This document shows positions 17,652-27,311 of a stretch of DNA of 64,000 nucleotides, piece by piece. The position numbers were made by a program, and so were the translations under genes. The notes beneath the pieces were generated by a model, which saw only the letters and a list, made by a program, of their open reading frames with translations, did not search any database and was not told the DNA's origin. This stretch comes from Motiliproteus sp. MSK22-1 (GTDB lineage Bacteria; Pseudomonadota; Gammaproteobacteria; Pseudomonadales; Balneatricaceae): assembly GCF_001968815.1 (NCBI RefSeq), contig NZ_MIEQ01000022.1, positions 124,001 to 188,000 on the forward strand, given 5' to 3'. Numbering within the stretch: the first letter of the stretch is position 1; the number at the start of each line of letters is the position of its first letter.

Positions 17652-17727
17652 TCCTCGATAGCTCAGTTGGTAGAGCAGTAGACTGTTAATCTATTGGTCA
17701 CAGGTTCGAGTCCTGTTCGAGGAGCCA
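17652..17727 (+). tRNA. tRNA-Asn(GUU)
   Basis: A 76-nt cloverleaf. The acceptor strand TCCTCGA pairs with TCGAGGA, the discriminator is G and CCA is encoded. The anticodon loop CTGTTAA gives GTT. It lies 12 nt after tRNA-Ser and is surely cotranscribed. Confidence 0.97.
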
Positions 17728-17778
17728 TCAAAGTGAGACGGCATACCAACGTCGTCGAAAGCGAAATTCGGTTAATAT

Positions 17779-17854
17779 GGGTCGTTAGCTCAGTTGGTAG
17801 AGCAGTTGGCTTTTAACCAATTGGTCGGGCGTTCGAGTCGCCCACGACCCACCA
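17779..17854 (+). tRNA. tRNA-Lys(UUU), copy 1
   Basis: A 76-nt cloverleaf with acceptor GGGTCGT pairing ACGACCC, discriminator A and encoded CCA. The anticodon loop CTTTTAA gives TTT. It is identical over its full length to the copy at 17910-17985. Confidence 0.97.
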
Positions 17855-17909
17855 TCGAATTTCACTTGTAGCCTTGGTTGTACTTCTTTTGTGCACAGGG
17901 TAATTGGGC

Positions 17910-17985
17910 GGGTCGTTAGCTCAGTTGGTAGAGCAGTTGGCTTTTAACCAATTGGTCGGGCGTTCGAGTCGCCCACGACCCACCA
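17910..17985 (+). tRNA. tRNA-Lys(UUU), copy 2
   Basis: An exact 76-nt duplicate of the preceding tRNA-Lys, with a different 55-nt spacer between them. Tandem duplication raises dosage of the lysine tRNA; both copies look functional. Confidence 0.97.
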
Positions 17986-18262
17986 CTCTCATATCATTGA
18001 TATCTCTCGCTGAAATCTGGCATCGCTGTTATTGAGTTGTTTTTACTAAAGCACTCATCCGTTTTCTGTTTGATTGAAAAAATCCTACTTATCCATAAAC
18101 TAAGCATTCTCTGGATGCCTTTTTTCGTGACCGGTCTTTATTTTGGTTGTGATCTCCTGTTGCTGACCGGGTGTGGCATGAGGAGTGGTGCCCTTGGGTT
18201 GTTTATCGTCATGCTGAAGTTGTTTTATCGCGTAAGGATCGTTTTTTTGTAAGGGGAAGGCT

Positions 18263-18496
18263 ATGAAGTTGGGCATGTTTCTTGTTATTGCTGTTCTGTT
18301 GAGCGGGTGTGCGTCAGTGATGGAGGTAAAGCAGGATGTTAATATCTGCTATTTCGGTGAGATCTATGCGGATGCATGTCAAAGCGTAGAGGTGGCAGAT
18401 GATGAGAATCTGGTTTGTATTGATATGTCCACGCAGGTGGAGTTTGAGATTATGGATTGTGATCTGATGTTGAATAAGTCGAGGTCAGGTTCTTAG
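18263..18496 (+). CDS. Small hypothetical lipoprotein
   Basis: A 77-residue protein. A signal peptide of about 15 residues ends in the lipobox LLSGC (Cys16). The short mature domain has five cysteines, compatible with disulphides in the periplasm. The start has a strong AAGGGGAAGG ribosome-binding site. No family recognised. It lies between the tRNA cluster and convergent greB. Confidence 0.65.
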   Translation: MKLGMFLVIAVLLSGCASVMEVKQDVNICYFGEIYADACQSVEVADDENLVCIDMSTQVEFEIMDCDLMLNKSRSGS

Positions 18497-18502
18497 TCGC
18501 TA

Positions 18503-19012
18503 TCAGTTCTTGTCGGTGTTGTATTCGATTGCAACAATCTCGTAGTACTTGGTGCCTGAAGGCGTTATAACCTGCACTTCATCGTCGATGGATTTTTTCA
18601 GTAATGCTTTGGCCATTGGCGAATCTATACTGATCATTCCGTTCTCCAGATCGATTTCGTCAGGGCCTACAATCCGGTAGCGGTGTTCCTTGCCGTTTTC
18701 GTCTTCAAGGGTTACCCAGGCAGCGAAATATATTCGCGATTGGTCTGTCGGGGGGCGGTAAACAACCTCAAGCTCTTCCAGGCGTTTATCTAAAAAACGA
18801 ACTCGCCGATCAATTTCCCTTAGTTGTTTCTTGCCGTAAATGTACTCGGCATTTTCGGATCTGTCGCCCTGGGCGGCGGCTTCCTGTACTGACTGCGTTA
18901 CTTCGGGTCGCTTTACTTTCCAGAGGTATTTCAGTTCTTCTCTAAGGCGGCGCTCTCCTTCGCTGGTGATGTAGTTCGAGCCTCTGCTTCTGGGTGGACG
19001 ATATCTGCCCAT
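18503..19012 (-). CDS. greB: Transcription elongation factor GreB
   Basis: A 169-residue Gre factor. The N-terminal coiled coil (residues about 15-90) with acidic tip QGDRSENAEYIYGKKQLREIDRRVRFL inserts into the RNA polymerase secondary channel and stimulates cleavage of backtracked RNA; the C-terminal FKBP-like domain binds polymerase. GreB rather than GreA is indicated by ELKYLWKVKRPEV, YFAAWVTLEDENG and SPMAKALLKK. The start is ATG at 19012. It is the only Gre factor in this window. Confidence 0.95.
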   Translation of the reverse strand: MGRYRPPRSRGSNYITSEGERRLREELKYLWKVKRPEVTQSVQEAAAQGDRSENAEYIYGKKQLREIDRRVRFLDKRLEELEVVYRPPTDQSRIYFAAWVTLEDENGKEHRYRIVGPDEIDLENGMISIDSPMAKALLKKSIDDEVQVITPSGTKYYEIVAIEYNTDKN

Positions 19013-19383
19013 GTTGATTTATGCTCCGTCTGTTGTAGGTTGTCCGGTAACGCGAAAGTGCGTTTATAGCTGTCGCTTCAGCGCGCTAGTGTTGGTGTAT
19101 CTGTCTAAAAAATCAATGTGATTTTTCATGCTCTGTTGTTTATAAGCGGTTGTTTGGGGCGTAGCTTACGGTGTTGTTTAAAGCGATGAGGTTGTGTTTT
19201 AGGCTGCTCGCTCTTGAACTAGACTGAATGAAGCAGTGGTACGGGTGTTGCGAGCTGATGCCAGATACGCAGATTGGGGGTTAAAGAAATCGAACTGCTG
19301 GCCGATCTTTGCACTGTCTATAATCTGCTATCGGCTTGCTGGCATTGGTTTTATAGATCCTTTATGACTTTGGGGTAGTTTTA
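19013..19383. other. Intergenic region with a consensus -10 box
   Basis: No gene seen. It should contain the leftward greB promoter. For the rightward gene at 19384 there is a perfect TATAAT at 19319-19324, but the matching -35 element is weak. A small 8-bp hairpin lies at 19108-19126. Confidence 0.5.
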
Positions 19384-19818
19384 TTGAAAGCTAACGAAAT
19401 TGTTCATGCTCGCATAGATGCCCTGACGGGAGGGCTCGGTAGTGCGATCCGTAAAACGGACGGGGCGCAGTTTGCTCTGATGCTGAGCATGATCTCGGAG
19501 TCTAAGCACCTTGTTTCTCATTTAGAGGCCGCTTCTCAGGATTCCCTGCCTTCTGAACAGGTCGAGAGTCGTGATGAGTTATATACCTCTGAGGTGGTTG
19601 GGCGTTTGAACAATGCCCTGCGCAAAGGAAACATGGGGGATTTACAGTTGTTGATCAGCTGGTTGGATACGGTCCCCCTGGAGGGGCGCCAAAGGCCTGT
19701 CCAAAGGGGGGCTGAAATTGGAGAAGGGAATGTGCCTTTGAGTCAGGCGGCAGTGTTGGCCGGGCGTTACAGTATGCTGGAAGAGATCAAGGACTCTCGG
19801 CTTCGTGTTGCGGCCTGA
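19384..19818 (+). CDS. Conserved-looking hypothetical protein
   Basis: A 144-residue soluble protein of unknown function. It appears largely helical, with an N-terminal block (IDALTGGLGSAIRKTDGAQFALMLSMIS) that looks like a conserved domain start. There is no signal peptide or membrane segment. The TTG start at 19384 follows GGGGTAG; there is no upstream ATG in frame. A consensus -10 box lies 60 nt upstream. No family is recognised. Confidence 0.55.
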   Translation: MKANEIVHARIDALTGGLGSAIRKTDGAQFALMLSMISESKHLVSHLEAASQDSLPSEQVESRDELYTSEVVGRLNNALRKGNMGDLQLLISWLDTVPLEGRQRPVQRGAEIGEGNVPLSQAAVLAGRYSMLEEIKDSRLRVAA

Positions 19819-19866
19819 ATGGTGAAAGGTCAGCCAATCTTAAAGTAAAGTTCCTCCGCTGGTTTT

Positions 19867-20262
19867 TTAAGTCTTCCAGATGATATTTTTTTCACCTTCG
19901 CTATCAATCGCGATCCATTCATCAGGCTCATCTCCGTCATTCCAGCCGGATGCAATGCAACGAGTTTCCTTGGAAAAATACTGATAGGCTTCGCGAGCGC
20001 AATCAATATCCTGTGCCCAAGGGCTGGCGTCTGACTCAAAAAGTATGCTGCTGAATGCTTTGGATGCATTTTCTACAACCATGACGGGAATTTGCTGATC
20101 GCTGTGGGTGATAAGGTAGTGCTTAACTTTTCGGCTTTGTTTTAGGTTTTCAATAGAGTCGAATCGCTGTTTTAACCAAGTCTCTATTTGCTCTATAGGG
20201 ACGGATTTTAGATAGATTTCGATATCCGGGTGGTTACTTTGGGGGCTGGTTTTAGTCATCAT
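19867..20262 (-). CDS. Hypothetical cytosolic protein
   Basis: A 131-residue acidic protein with no signal or membrane segment. The region ETWLKQRFDSIENLKQ and the C-terminal GWNDGDEPDEWIAID look like a conserved compact domain, but I do not recognise the family. It begins with two ATG codons (20262 and 20259) that overlap the end of the upstream gene by 11 nt. It is probably translated by coupling as the last gene of the dapE-rlmA unit. Confidence 0.6.
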   Translation of the reverse strand: MMTKTSPQSNHPDIEIYLKSVPIEQIETWLKQRFDSIENLKQSRKVKHYLITHSDQQIPVMVVENASKAFSSILFESDASPWAQDIDCAREAYQYFSKETRCIASGWNDGDEPDEWIAIDSEGEKNIIWKT

Positions 20263-20653
20263 TGATAAACTTAAAAATCCTGAGAATGCTGAGGCAGATA
20301 TAGCCGACGGCTGCTAGTATACCGCCTGCTGCGCTAAACAGTAGCCCAATTAGTGCGCTTATTTCCTGAAGAAGAGAGCTGTTCAGAAAATGCTCTGAAT
20401 AGAAGATAAGGCCGATGCCTAAAAAAAACAGGCTGGCGCCAGACAGCAGTATATTCAGGTTCTGACGTTCCTTTCCTGCCTGCTCAAGAAGGAACTGTCT
20501 AAGGCTTCTTCCTGGCTTGTTGGTGTTTTGATTGGTGGTTTTCTGGTTTGATCTTTTTGCTGATGAAGTGTTTTTCTCTGCAGGGGGGCTTTTGTGCTCC
20601 TGGTTATTCCTGTTTTCAGGTGTCTGGTTGCTGGTTTTCTTCTGATTGCTCAT
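20252..20653 (-). CDS. Small membrane protein with Lys/Asn-rich N-terminal tail
   Basis: A 133-residue protein. Residues 1 to about 55 are polar and low-complexity (many Lys, Asn, Gln, Ser). Two hydrophobic segments follow at about 70-95 and 102-128, consistent with a two-pass inner-membrane hairpin. The ATG at 20653 overlaps the rlmA stop codon (ATGA), so it is read by coupling rather than from a ribosome-binding site. A longer reading upstream in frame lies inside rlmA and is rejected. Function unknown. Confidence 0.65.
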   Translation of the reverse strand: MSNQKKTSNQTPENRNNQEHKSPPAEKNTSSAKRSNQKTTNQNTNKPGRSLRQFLLEQAGKERQNLNILLSGASLFFLGIGLIFYSEHFLNSSLLQEISALIGLLFSAAGGILAAVGYICLSILRIFKFINDD

Positions 20654-21519
20654 GGGTGAGGGCTGAATACAGAAAGTTGAATATCGATACTTAGCTCTAG
20701 ATGTTCGAGGTGGTCTAGCTTTTCCCGCGCTTCGGCTGGCGCGCGCCACTGGTGAGGTGTCATTGCCAGCAGCTCTTTGATGCTGTGATTGTTGCAAAGG
20801 TTGAAGTGGTGTCGGACCGTTGTTTTCTCTGCTAGGTCAAAGTATTCAGAAAGCTTGCGGGTCGGGTCAAAGCTGTTGCGGATGACCTCAGTGTAGATAA
20901 GTTCTCGCAGTTCTATCAGGTGATCCGGTCCTGTGCTGGCTACAACCAGCGCCCCTTTGGGTTTTAGCAGGCGGTGAAACTCGCCGGGAGACAAGGGAGT
21001 GAACAGGCAAGTCATCAGATCCAGGCAGTTGTTGGGGAGAGGGGTGTCGGCTCCTGAGGCAACAATCCAGGAAATCTGTTTGCTGCGTTGACTGGCAAGG
21101 CGCACGGCATCTTTCGATATGTCCAGTCCGATGATATCGGTTTCCGGTCTGGTTGTGCTGTTATCAGTGAGGGCTCTGGATAGCTTCTCGGTGTAGTAAC
21201 CTTCCCCGCAGCCGCAGTCGAGAATATGCAGTTGATCGTCCTGGTCCGAGTCTGTCTTCTCGGTAGCAGATAACGCTAGCTTGTTTATTTCGTCGGCGAT
21301 TGGTTGGTAGTGGCCGAGGTCAAGAAAGCTTCGGCGCCCCTGCACCATCTGCAAGCTGTCTCCTGGGGCGCGAGATCGTTTTTTCTGTGCCGGAAGCAGG
21401 TGATAATAACCCTGTCTTGCTCTGTCAAAGCAATGGTTGTTGGTGCAGCTGAGGCTGTTTCCATCGGGTCTGAGCACCGTGCGGCATAGTGGGCAGCGTA
21501 ATAGCGTCGAGGCTTTCAT
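20650..21519 (-). CDS. rlmA: 23S rRNA (guanine-N1) methyltransferase RlmA family
   Basis: A 289-residue SAM-dependent methyltransferase. The N-terminal zinc-binding segment LRCPLCRTVL ... CTNNHCFDRARQGYYHLLP is the RlmA signature that contacts helix 35 of 23S rRNA. The SAM site LDCGCGEGYY lies near residue 98. In Gram-negative bacteria RlmA(I) methylates G745. It lies 19 nt downstream of dapE in the same direction, and its stop overlaps the next start. Confidence 0.9.
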   Translation of the reverse strand: MKASTLLRCPLCRTVLRPDGNSLSCTNNHCFDRARQGYYHLLPAQKKRSRAPGDSLQMVQGRRSFLDLGHYQPIADEINKLALSATEKTDSDQDDQLHILDCGCGEGYYTEKLSRALTDNSTTRPETDIIGLDISKDAVRLASQRSKQISWIVASGADTPLPNNCLDLMTCLFTPLSPGEFHRLLKPKGALVVASTGPDHLIELRELIYTEVIRNSFDPTRKLSEYFDLAEKTTVRHHFNLCNNHSIKELLAMTPHQWRAPAEAREKLDHLEHLELSIDIQLSVFSPHP

Positions 21520-21538
21520 ATTTGGTCAGAGTCGTCTT

Positions 21539-22675
21539 TTAAGTGAGTAGTCGAGCCATAATGTTTTCGTAGAGCTCTGACAGTATATCCAGATCTTTTG
21601 CTTTGACGTGCTCGTTTACTTTGTGAATGGTGGCGTTGCAGGGGCCCAGTTCAACAACCTGGGCTCCAGTTGGAGCGATAAACCGTCCATCAGAGGTGCC
21701 GCCGGCGGTTGAAAGCTCGGTTTCCTTCCCGGTAATTACTTTAATACTCTCCTGGCAGGCGGTTACCAAAGCGCCTTCGCTGGTCAGGAAGGGGCTGCCG
21801 TTGAGTATCCATGTGAGTGCAAAATCAAGGTCGTGAGCCTCAAGGATCTGCTGTGTTCGGGCTTTGATTTGCTCCGCTGAAATCTCAGTAGAAAAACGCA
21901 AGTTGAATTGAACTTTCAGGTCTCCCGGTACGACGTTGGTTGCACCGGTACCGGCATGAATGTTTGAGATCTGCAAGCTGGTGGGGGGAAAGAACTCGTT
22001 ACCATCATCCCAGATTTCGGTTGATAGCGCTGCTAATGCGGGTGCTGCCAGGTGGATGGGGTTTTTTACCAGATGTGGGTAAGCAACGTGTCCCTGAACT
22101 CCGTGAATCGTTAAGTCTCCGCTGATGGAGCCCCTGCGGCCATTTTTAATGGTATCCCCGGTAAGGCTGGTACTGGAAGGCTCGCCGACAATACACCAGT
22201 CGATTTTTTCATTACGGGCTTCCAATACGTCGATGACGCGAGTGGTGCCATTGATAAAGGGACCCTCTTCGTCTGAGGTAATCAGTAAGGCGATTGACCC
22301 CTGGTGGTCCGGATGGTTGGAGATAAACCTTTCAAGTGCTGTTATAAAGGCGGCAATACCGCCTTTCATGTCAGCGGCGCCACGACCGTAAAGATTGCCG
22401 TTCTCCAGTGTCGGCGTAAACGGGGGGTGTTGCCATTTGTCTTCAGGGCCGCTGGGGACTACATCTGTATGACCTGCAAAACAAAAGAGCGGTCCTTCTG
22501 TTCCGCGTCTAGCCCAGAAGTTGCTTACATCGGCAAAGGGCAGAAGTTCTATCTCAAAACCAAGAGATTTTAACCGTGCGATCATCAGATCCTGGCAGCC
22601 GGCATCTTCAGGTGTTACGGAGCGGCGAGCTATTAAATCCATTGCCAGTTGTAGAGTTGGAGAAGTATTTTGCAT
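21539..22675 (-). CDS. dapE: Succinyl-diaminopimelate desuccinylase
   Basis: A 378-residue M20-family zinc hydrolase. Metal and catalytic motifs are present: [46 protein letters not shown] and [14 protein letters not shown]. It cleaves N-succinyl-LL-diaminopimelate to LL-DAP in lysine and peptidoglycan biosynthesis. Length matches the family. The start is ATG at 22675. It probably heads an operon with rlmA and two small genes. Confidence 0.95.
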   Translation of the reverse strand: MQNTSPTLQLAMDLIARRSVTPEDAGCQDLMIARLKSLGFEIELLPFADVSNFWARRGTEGPLFCFAGHTDVVPSGPEDKWQHPPFTPTLENGNLYGRGAADMKGGIAAFITALERFISNHPDHQGSIALLITSDEEGPFINGTTRVIDVLEARNEKIDWCIVGEPSSTSLTGDTIKNGRRGSISGDLTIHGVQGHVAYPHLVKNPIHLAAPALAALSTEIWDDGNEFFPPTSLQISNIHAGTGATNVVPGDLKVQFNLRFSTEISAEQIKARTQQILEAHDLDFALTWILNGSPFLTSEGALVTACQESIKVITGKETELSTAGGTSDGRFIAPTGAQVVELGPCNATIHKVNEHVKAKDLDILSELYENIMARLLT

Positions 22676-22876
22676 GAGTCTTCGTGCGTCCGTATGAGGG
22701 TGTGGGCGAGCCGGATATTTGGATACTGATCCATTGGGTCAGTGTGTGGGTTTTACATTAGCCCCAGATCGAGACCGATCATTATTAGTGTGGTCACCGG
22801 AAGTACTGCTGTCGACTTTTCCATTATTAAGGCTGGCAATGAAAAAGTCTTTTGGCGGGGAAAGGGTTAAATATTC

Positions 22877-23179
22877 CTAGCGCAGCAGGTTCGAAAGTTT
22901 AGGGTCTGGATCATCCGATTCACGGAAAATCAGCGCTATATTGCCAATCTCCTGGATTAATTCGGCCTGTACCTGCTCGCAAAGTTCACGGATAAGTGCT
23001 TTTTTTACTTTACGATCTCCGACGTTGAACTTAATCTTAATGAGTTCATGATCTTCGAGGGCGCGATCAACTTCGAGCTGAACTCCTTCTGAAAGTCCTT
23101 TGTCGGCGACTGTAACAAGAGGGTTTAAATTGTGGCCAATGGTTCGGTATTGCTTTTTTTGCGTGGCTGTTAAGCTCAT
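22877..23179 (-). CDS. yhbY: Ribosome assembly RNA-binding protein YhbY
   Basis: A 100-residue CRM-domain protein. The typical opening LTATQKKQYRTIGHNLNPLVTVADKGLSEGV and the KIKFNVGDRKVKKALI segment are present; CRM proteins bind the pre-50S ribosome. It is transcribed divergently from rlmE, the usual arrangement in this conserved cluster. Confidence 0.93.
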   Translation of the reverse strand: MSLTATQKKQYRTIGHNLNPLVTVADKGLSEGVQLEVDRALEDHELIKIKFNVGDRKVKKALIRELCEQVQAELIQEIGNIALIFRESDDPDPKLSNLLR

Positions 23180-23499
23180 AATAGAATAATCAACCTTTTG
23201 ATGGGAACGGAACAGCCCGTTGCCTGTTACTTAAATACGGTATTCTACCTTAGGAGGCTGTCGGACTTAATACTGATCTGGTGTGGAAAGCCAATTTTGG
23301 TCATATTTTCGCCTTTTTGTTACTGATTAGCTGGCTATTCATTCTAAAAAGGCTAAATTTGCATCCCGTTTCCCTTTGTTTTTCAATGATTGGCTACGGT
23401 TGGCAGGCGCTTCCAATCTGTTTGGCAGGCTGGCATAAAGACATTTGGAGCGACTAGAGGCCGAGAAATTTTGCAACGACTAGAGACCGGGAAAATATA
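23180..23499. other. Divergent yhbY/rlmE intergenic region with 18-bp direct repeat
   Basis: No gene seen. Promoters for both directions are expected. Two copies of CGACTAGAGGCCGAGAAA-like sequence (23451-23468 and 23477-23494, two mismatches) lie 26 bp apart directly before the rlmE start; the second copy reaches to within six bases of the GTG. Confidence 0.6.
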
Positions 23500-24120
23500 G
23501 TGGCACGATCAAAGAGCAGCGGAAGTTGGTTGAAGGAACATTTCGACGACCACTATGTCCAACGGGCGAAGGATGAGGGTTATCGTTCTAGAGCGAGTTT
23601 CAAACTACTGGAGCTTGATAAGAAAGATCGCCTTTTTCGGCCAGGTATGACTGTTATTGACTTGGGAGCGGCTCCTGGGGGTTGGTCTCAAGTAGCTGCG
23701 CAGCTTGTTGGCGATGATGGTAGAGTGATTGCGTCTGATATTCTTCCTATGGACGCTATAGCTGGAGTGACATTTGTACAGGGAGACTTTACAGAGGCTT
23801 CAGTGTATGAATCTATACTGGAAGCGGTAGATGGGCGTCCTGTTGATCTTGTAATTTCTGATATGGCCCCCAATATGAGTGGAATGGCGTCAATAGATCA
23901 GCCAAAGGCAATGTATTTAGTAGAGTTGGCGTTGGATTTGGCCAGGCAAGTACTGAAGCCAGAGGGGGTAATGCTGGCTAAGGTGTTTCAGGGGGAAGGG
24001 TTTGACGGCTTGCTGGCTGAGATGAAGGACAGTTTCAGCAAGGTTCAGTCTCGAAAGCCGGACTCCTCTCGTGCTCGGTCACGAGAAATTTATCAGCTCT
24101 GCCGTGGATTTAGATCTTAA
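23500..24120 (+). CDS. rlmE: 23S rRNA 2'-O-methyltransferase RlmE (FtsJ)
   Basis: A 206-residue FtsJ-type methyltransferase for U2552 of 23S rRNA. The SAM motif [16 protein letters not shown] and the catalytic K-D-K-E residues are present, including Lys in RASFKLLEL, Asp in [10 protein letters not shown] and Lys in [11 protein letters not shown]. The start is GTG at 23500. It is followed by ftsH after 87 nt, the classic rlmE-ftsH pair. Confidence 0.97.
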   Translation: MARSKSSGSWLKEHFDDHYVQRAKDEGYRSRASFKLLELDKKDRLFRPGMTVIDLGAAPGGWSQVAAQLVGDDGRVIASDILPMDAIAGVTFVQGDFTEASVYESILEAVDGRPVDLVISDMAPNMSGMASIDQPKAMYLVELALDLARQVLKPEGVMLAKVFQGEGFDGLLAEMKDSFSKVQSRKPDSSRARSREIYQLCRGFRS

Positions 24121-24207
24121 ATCCGGGTAGAAAAATAGGCGGGCGGTGCGATGGTGACTGATCACCAGTAAACCGTTACCGATGATGAGGTTGCAGAGGT
24201 ACATCTC

Positions 24208-26175
24208 TTGAATGATATGGCAAAGAACCTGGTGCTTTGGCTGGTTATAGCCGCGGTATTGTTAACGGTGTTTAATAACTTTAATACCGAGGTGGACGCG
24301 AACAAGCTGAGTTATTCCCAATTTATTGAAAAAGTCAGGAGTGATCAGGTTACCAGTGTCCTGGTAGAAGGCTACACAATTAAAGGTGAGCTGCAGGGAG
24401 GAGAGCGTTTCGAAACCGTTCGTCCGGCATTGCAGGATCCTAAATTGGTTGATGATCTTTATAACCACAATGTGACCATTGAAGGAAAGCAGCCTGAGCA
24501 GCAAAGTATTTGGAGTCAGTTGCTTGTAGCCAGCTTCCCTATTCTGGTGATTATTGCGGTGTTTATGTTCTTTATGCGGCAAATGCAGGGAGGCGGAGGC
24601 GGTAAGGGCGGCCCGATGTCCTTCGGCAAGAGCAAGGCTCGATTGCTTAGCGAAGACCAGATTAAGACTACCTTTGCTGATGTTGCTGGTGTTGAGGAAG
24701 CAAAAGAAGAAGTTCAGGAGCTGGTCGAGTTTTTGAAGGACCCGGGTAAGTTTTTGCGCCTGGGTGGTCATATTCCCAAGGGGGTTCTGCTTTCCGGTTC
24801 TCCTGGTACCGGTAAAACTTTGCTTGCAAAAGCTATAGCCGGTGAGGCTAAGGTCCCCTTCTTCTCTATTTCTGGCTCAGACTTTGTTGAGATGTTTGTC
24901 GGGGTCGGTGCATCCCGAGTCAGAGATATGTTCGATCAGGCCAAGAAGCAGGCGCCTTGCATTATCTTTATTGACGAGATTGATGCCGTAGGTCGTCATC
25001 GTGGGGCTGGTATGGGCGGCGGAAACGATGAGCGGGAGCAGACGCTGAACCAGTTACTGGTTGAAATGGACGGGTTTGAAGGTAACGAAGGTATTATTGT
25101 TATCGCCGCAACCAACCGTCCGGATGTCCTCGATAAGGCATTGTTACGCCCAGGGCGTTTTGACCGCCAGGTTGTTGTTGGCTTACCTGATATTCGTGGC
25201 CGTGAGCAAATCGTAAAAGTGCACATGCGCAAGGTTCCTCTGGGAGATGATGTTAAGCCTGATGTTATTGCTCGGGGGACGCCAGGCTTTTCCGGTGCTG
25301 ATCTGGCTAACCTGATCAATGAGGCTGCTCTTTTTGCTGCTCGGGAAAATAAACGAGTGGTCAGTATGGAGCAGTTTGAAAAAGCCAAAGACAAGGTGAT
25401 GATGGGGGCCGAGAGGCGTTCGATGGTGATGTCTCATGCCGAGCGATTGAATACTGCCTATCACGAGTCGGGGCACGCAATTGTTGGTCGTCTGGTGCCT
25501 GATCATGATCCGGTCTATAAGGTTTCAATAATTCCCCGAGGTCGGGCACTCGGGGTAACGATGTTTCTACCTGAAGAGGATCGTTACAGCCACAGTAAGC
25601 AGGCGCTGCTTAGCCAGATCTGTAGTCTGTATGGTGGTCGAATTGCAGAAGAATTGACGTTGGGAAGCGATGGTGTAACGACAGGGGCTTCGAACGATAT
25701 TCAGCGGGCTACCCAATTAGCCCGGAGTATGGTCACAAAATGGGGGCTTTCCGATGAATTGGGGCCTTTGCTTTATGATGATGAAGATGCTGACCCTTGG
25801 GGAAGAGGGGCTGGGGCTCCGAGTAAGGGAGTCTCTGGAGAGACCAGCAAAAAAATAGATGAAGAAGTTCGTGCAATCATTGATAGTTGTTATGCTCGGG
25901 CCAAAGCTATTCTGGAAGAAAACAGAGATATTCTGGAATCAATGACGCAGGCTTTGATGAAGTACGAAACCATCGACTCCAAACAGCTGGATGACTTGCT
26001 GGCGCGCAGAGAGGTCCGTGCACCTGATGGCTGGGGTGATGACGATGATAAAGATGGAGCTTCTAAGGCATCCTCTGATGATGGTATTGATCCAGACGTA
26101 CCTGAAGCAAGCGATGATGAGTCTGATCGGGGGTATGATATTGATCCCAACGCAACAGACAAGCCGTTGCATTGA
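24208..26175 (+). CDS. ftsH: ATP-dependent zinc metalloprotease FtsH
   Basis: A 655-residue inner-membrane AAA+ protease. Two membrane segments (residues about 8-25 and 105-123) flank a periplasmic domain. Walker A is at 197-204, Walker B around 253-258 (IIFIDEID), the second-region-of-homology arginine near RPGRFDR, and the zinc site HESGH is at 419-423. It degrades misfolded membrane proteins and regulators such as LpxC. The C terminus is acidic and low-complexity. The TTG start at 24208 has AGAGGT seven bases upstream; the in-frame ATG at 24217 (third codon after) is an alternative. A strong terminator follows. Confidence 0.97.
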   Translation: MNDMAKNLVLWLVIAAVLLTVFNNFNTEVDANKLSYSQFIEKVRSDQVTSVLVEGYTIKGELQGGERFETVRPALQDPKLVDDLYNHNVTIEGKQPEQQSIWSQLLVASFPILVIIAVFMFFMRQMQGGGGGKGGPMSFGKSKARLLSEDQIKTTFADVAGVEEAKEEVQELVEFLKDPGKFLRLGGHIPKGVLLSGSPGTGKTLLAKAIAGEAKVPFFSISGSDFVEMFVGVGASRVRDMFDQAKKQAPCIIFIDEIDAVGRHRGAGMGGGNDEREQTLNQLLVEMDGFEGNEGIIVIAATNRPDVLDKALLRPGRFDRQVVVGLPDIRGREQIVKVHMRKVPLGDDVKPDVIARGTPGFSGADLANLINEAALFAARENKRVVSMEQFEKAKDKVMMGAERRSMVMSHAERLNTAYHESGHAIVGRLVPDHDPVYKVSIIPRGRALGVTMFLPEEDRYSHSKQALLSQICSLYGGRIAEELTLGSDGVTTGASNDIQRATQLARSMVTKWGLSDELGPLLYDDEDADPWGRGAGAPSKGVSGETSKKIDEEVRAIIDSCYARAKAILEENRDILESMTQALMKYETIDSKQLDDLLARREVRAPDGWGDDDDKDGASKASSDDGIDPDVPEASDDESDRGYDIDPNATDKPLH

Positions 26176-26194
26176 GATAGCTGAGTAATATTTT

Positions 26195-26226
26195 AAAAGG
26201 CCAACCGCTAATGGTTGGCCTTTTTT
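26195..26226 (+). terminator. Terminator after ftsH
   Basis: A perfect 12-bp stem (26195-26206 with 26213-26224), 6-nt loop and a run of six T ending at 26226. It lies 20 nt after the ftsH stop and separates it from folP. Confidence 0.93.
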
Positions 26227-26380
26227 GTATCTGGGGTTGGGTGGGAAAGTCAACGTTTAGTCACATCCTTTTGTCTGCCTTTTTCGACTCGTGACTGTAT
26301 GTTTATGATTTTCAGCAATGAAGTGCTTTCAAGGTGTATGCAGTGCGTAGCCGTTGTCAGGTCTAGGTTTAGGAAAACTC

Positions 26381-27244
26381 ATGGCTAATGAAATGATGCA
26401 ATGTGGAAATAGAGGGTTGGCTCTGAGCCGTCCTCAGGTAATGGGGATTCTGAATGTTACGCCGGACTCATTTTCCGACGGTGGGCAGCTCTTGAAAAAT
26501 GGAGGGCTGGATAGACAGAACCTGCTTCAGAGAGCTGCTGAAATGGTTGCTGCTGGTGCATCTTTACTGGATATTGGCGGGGAGTCTACCAGACCGGGGG
26601 CGCAACAGGTCAGTATTCAGCAAGAATTGGATCGCGTTATCCCTGCGGTGGAGTTGATTTCTTCGGAGTTGGATGTGGTCATTTCCGTGGATACCAGCTC
26701 CGCAGAGGTGATTACGGCAGCAGCGAAGGCTGGCTGTGGCATGATTAATGATGTTCGTGCCTTGACTCGAGAGGGGGCGCTGAAGGCTGCCGCAGCCACA
26801 AAATTGCCGGTTTGCCTGATGCACATGCAGGGGCAGCCGAAGACAATGCAGGCTGCTCCTGAATATGTTGATGTGGTCAAGGATGTCTCCTCGTTTTTAC
26901 AGGAGAGAGTAAGACATTGTCAGTCGGCTGGGATTGATCGGGCACAATTGCTACTGGATCCAGGGTTTGGCTTTGGGAAGACCCTTGAGCATAACCTTCA
27001 GTTATTAAACAGGTTGCCGCAGTTGGCAGAATTAGGCTTGCCTTTGCTGGTGGGTACTTCTCGCAAATCAATGATCGGTCAGGTGTTGACCAAACCTGTA
27101 GAGGAGCGCCTTTTTGGTAGTCTTGCCACTGCGGTGCTTGCTATTGCAAAGGGTGCTTGGATAATTAGAGTACATGATGTGGCCGCGACTCATGACGCGG
27201 TTGCCATGACTTCAGCTGTACTGAATGAGAGTGTCCATAGCTAA
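26381..27244 (+). CDS. folP: Dihydropteroate synthase
   Basis: A 287-residue TIM-barrel enzyme of folate synthesis, joining pterin pyrophosphate and p-aminobenzoate. The motifs VMGILNVTPDSFSDGG, DIGGESTRPGA, and GTSRKSMIG are present. It is the sulfonamide target. The ATG at 26381 has TAGGAAAAC upstream and is preferred to a TTG nine codons earlier. glmM follows, 67 nt downstream. Confidence 0.95.
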   Translation: MANEMMQCGNRGLALSRPQVMGILNVTPDSFSDGGQLLKNGGLDRQNLLQRAAEMVAAGASLLDIGGESTRPGAQQVSIQQELDRVIPAVELISSELDVVISVDTSSAEVITAAAKAGCGMINDVRALTREGALKAAAATKLPVCLMHMQGQPKTMQAAPEYVDVVKDVSSFLQERVRHCQSAGIDRAQLLLDPGFGFGKTLEHNLQLLNRLPQLAELGLPLLVGTSRKSMIGQVLTKPVEERLFGSLATAVLAIAKGAWIIRVHDVAATHDAVAMTSAVLNESVHS

Positions 27245-27311
27245 GGTTAGTGTTTGATGGATTGTCGGTATCACTTACTGGGTGGATGCAATTGAACAAA
27301 GGGAGAGCGGT

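Noticed and set aside
18037-18252. A 71-residue open frame on the plus strand
   Set aside because: TTG start, no ribosome-binding site, composition of a random hydrophobic frame, and the lipoprotein gene with a good start follows at once.
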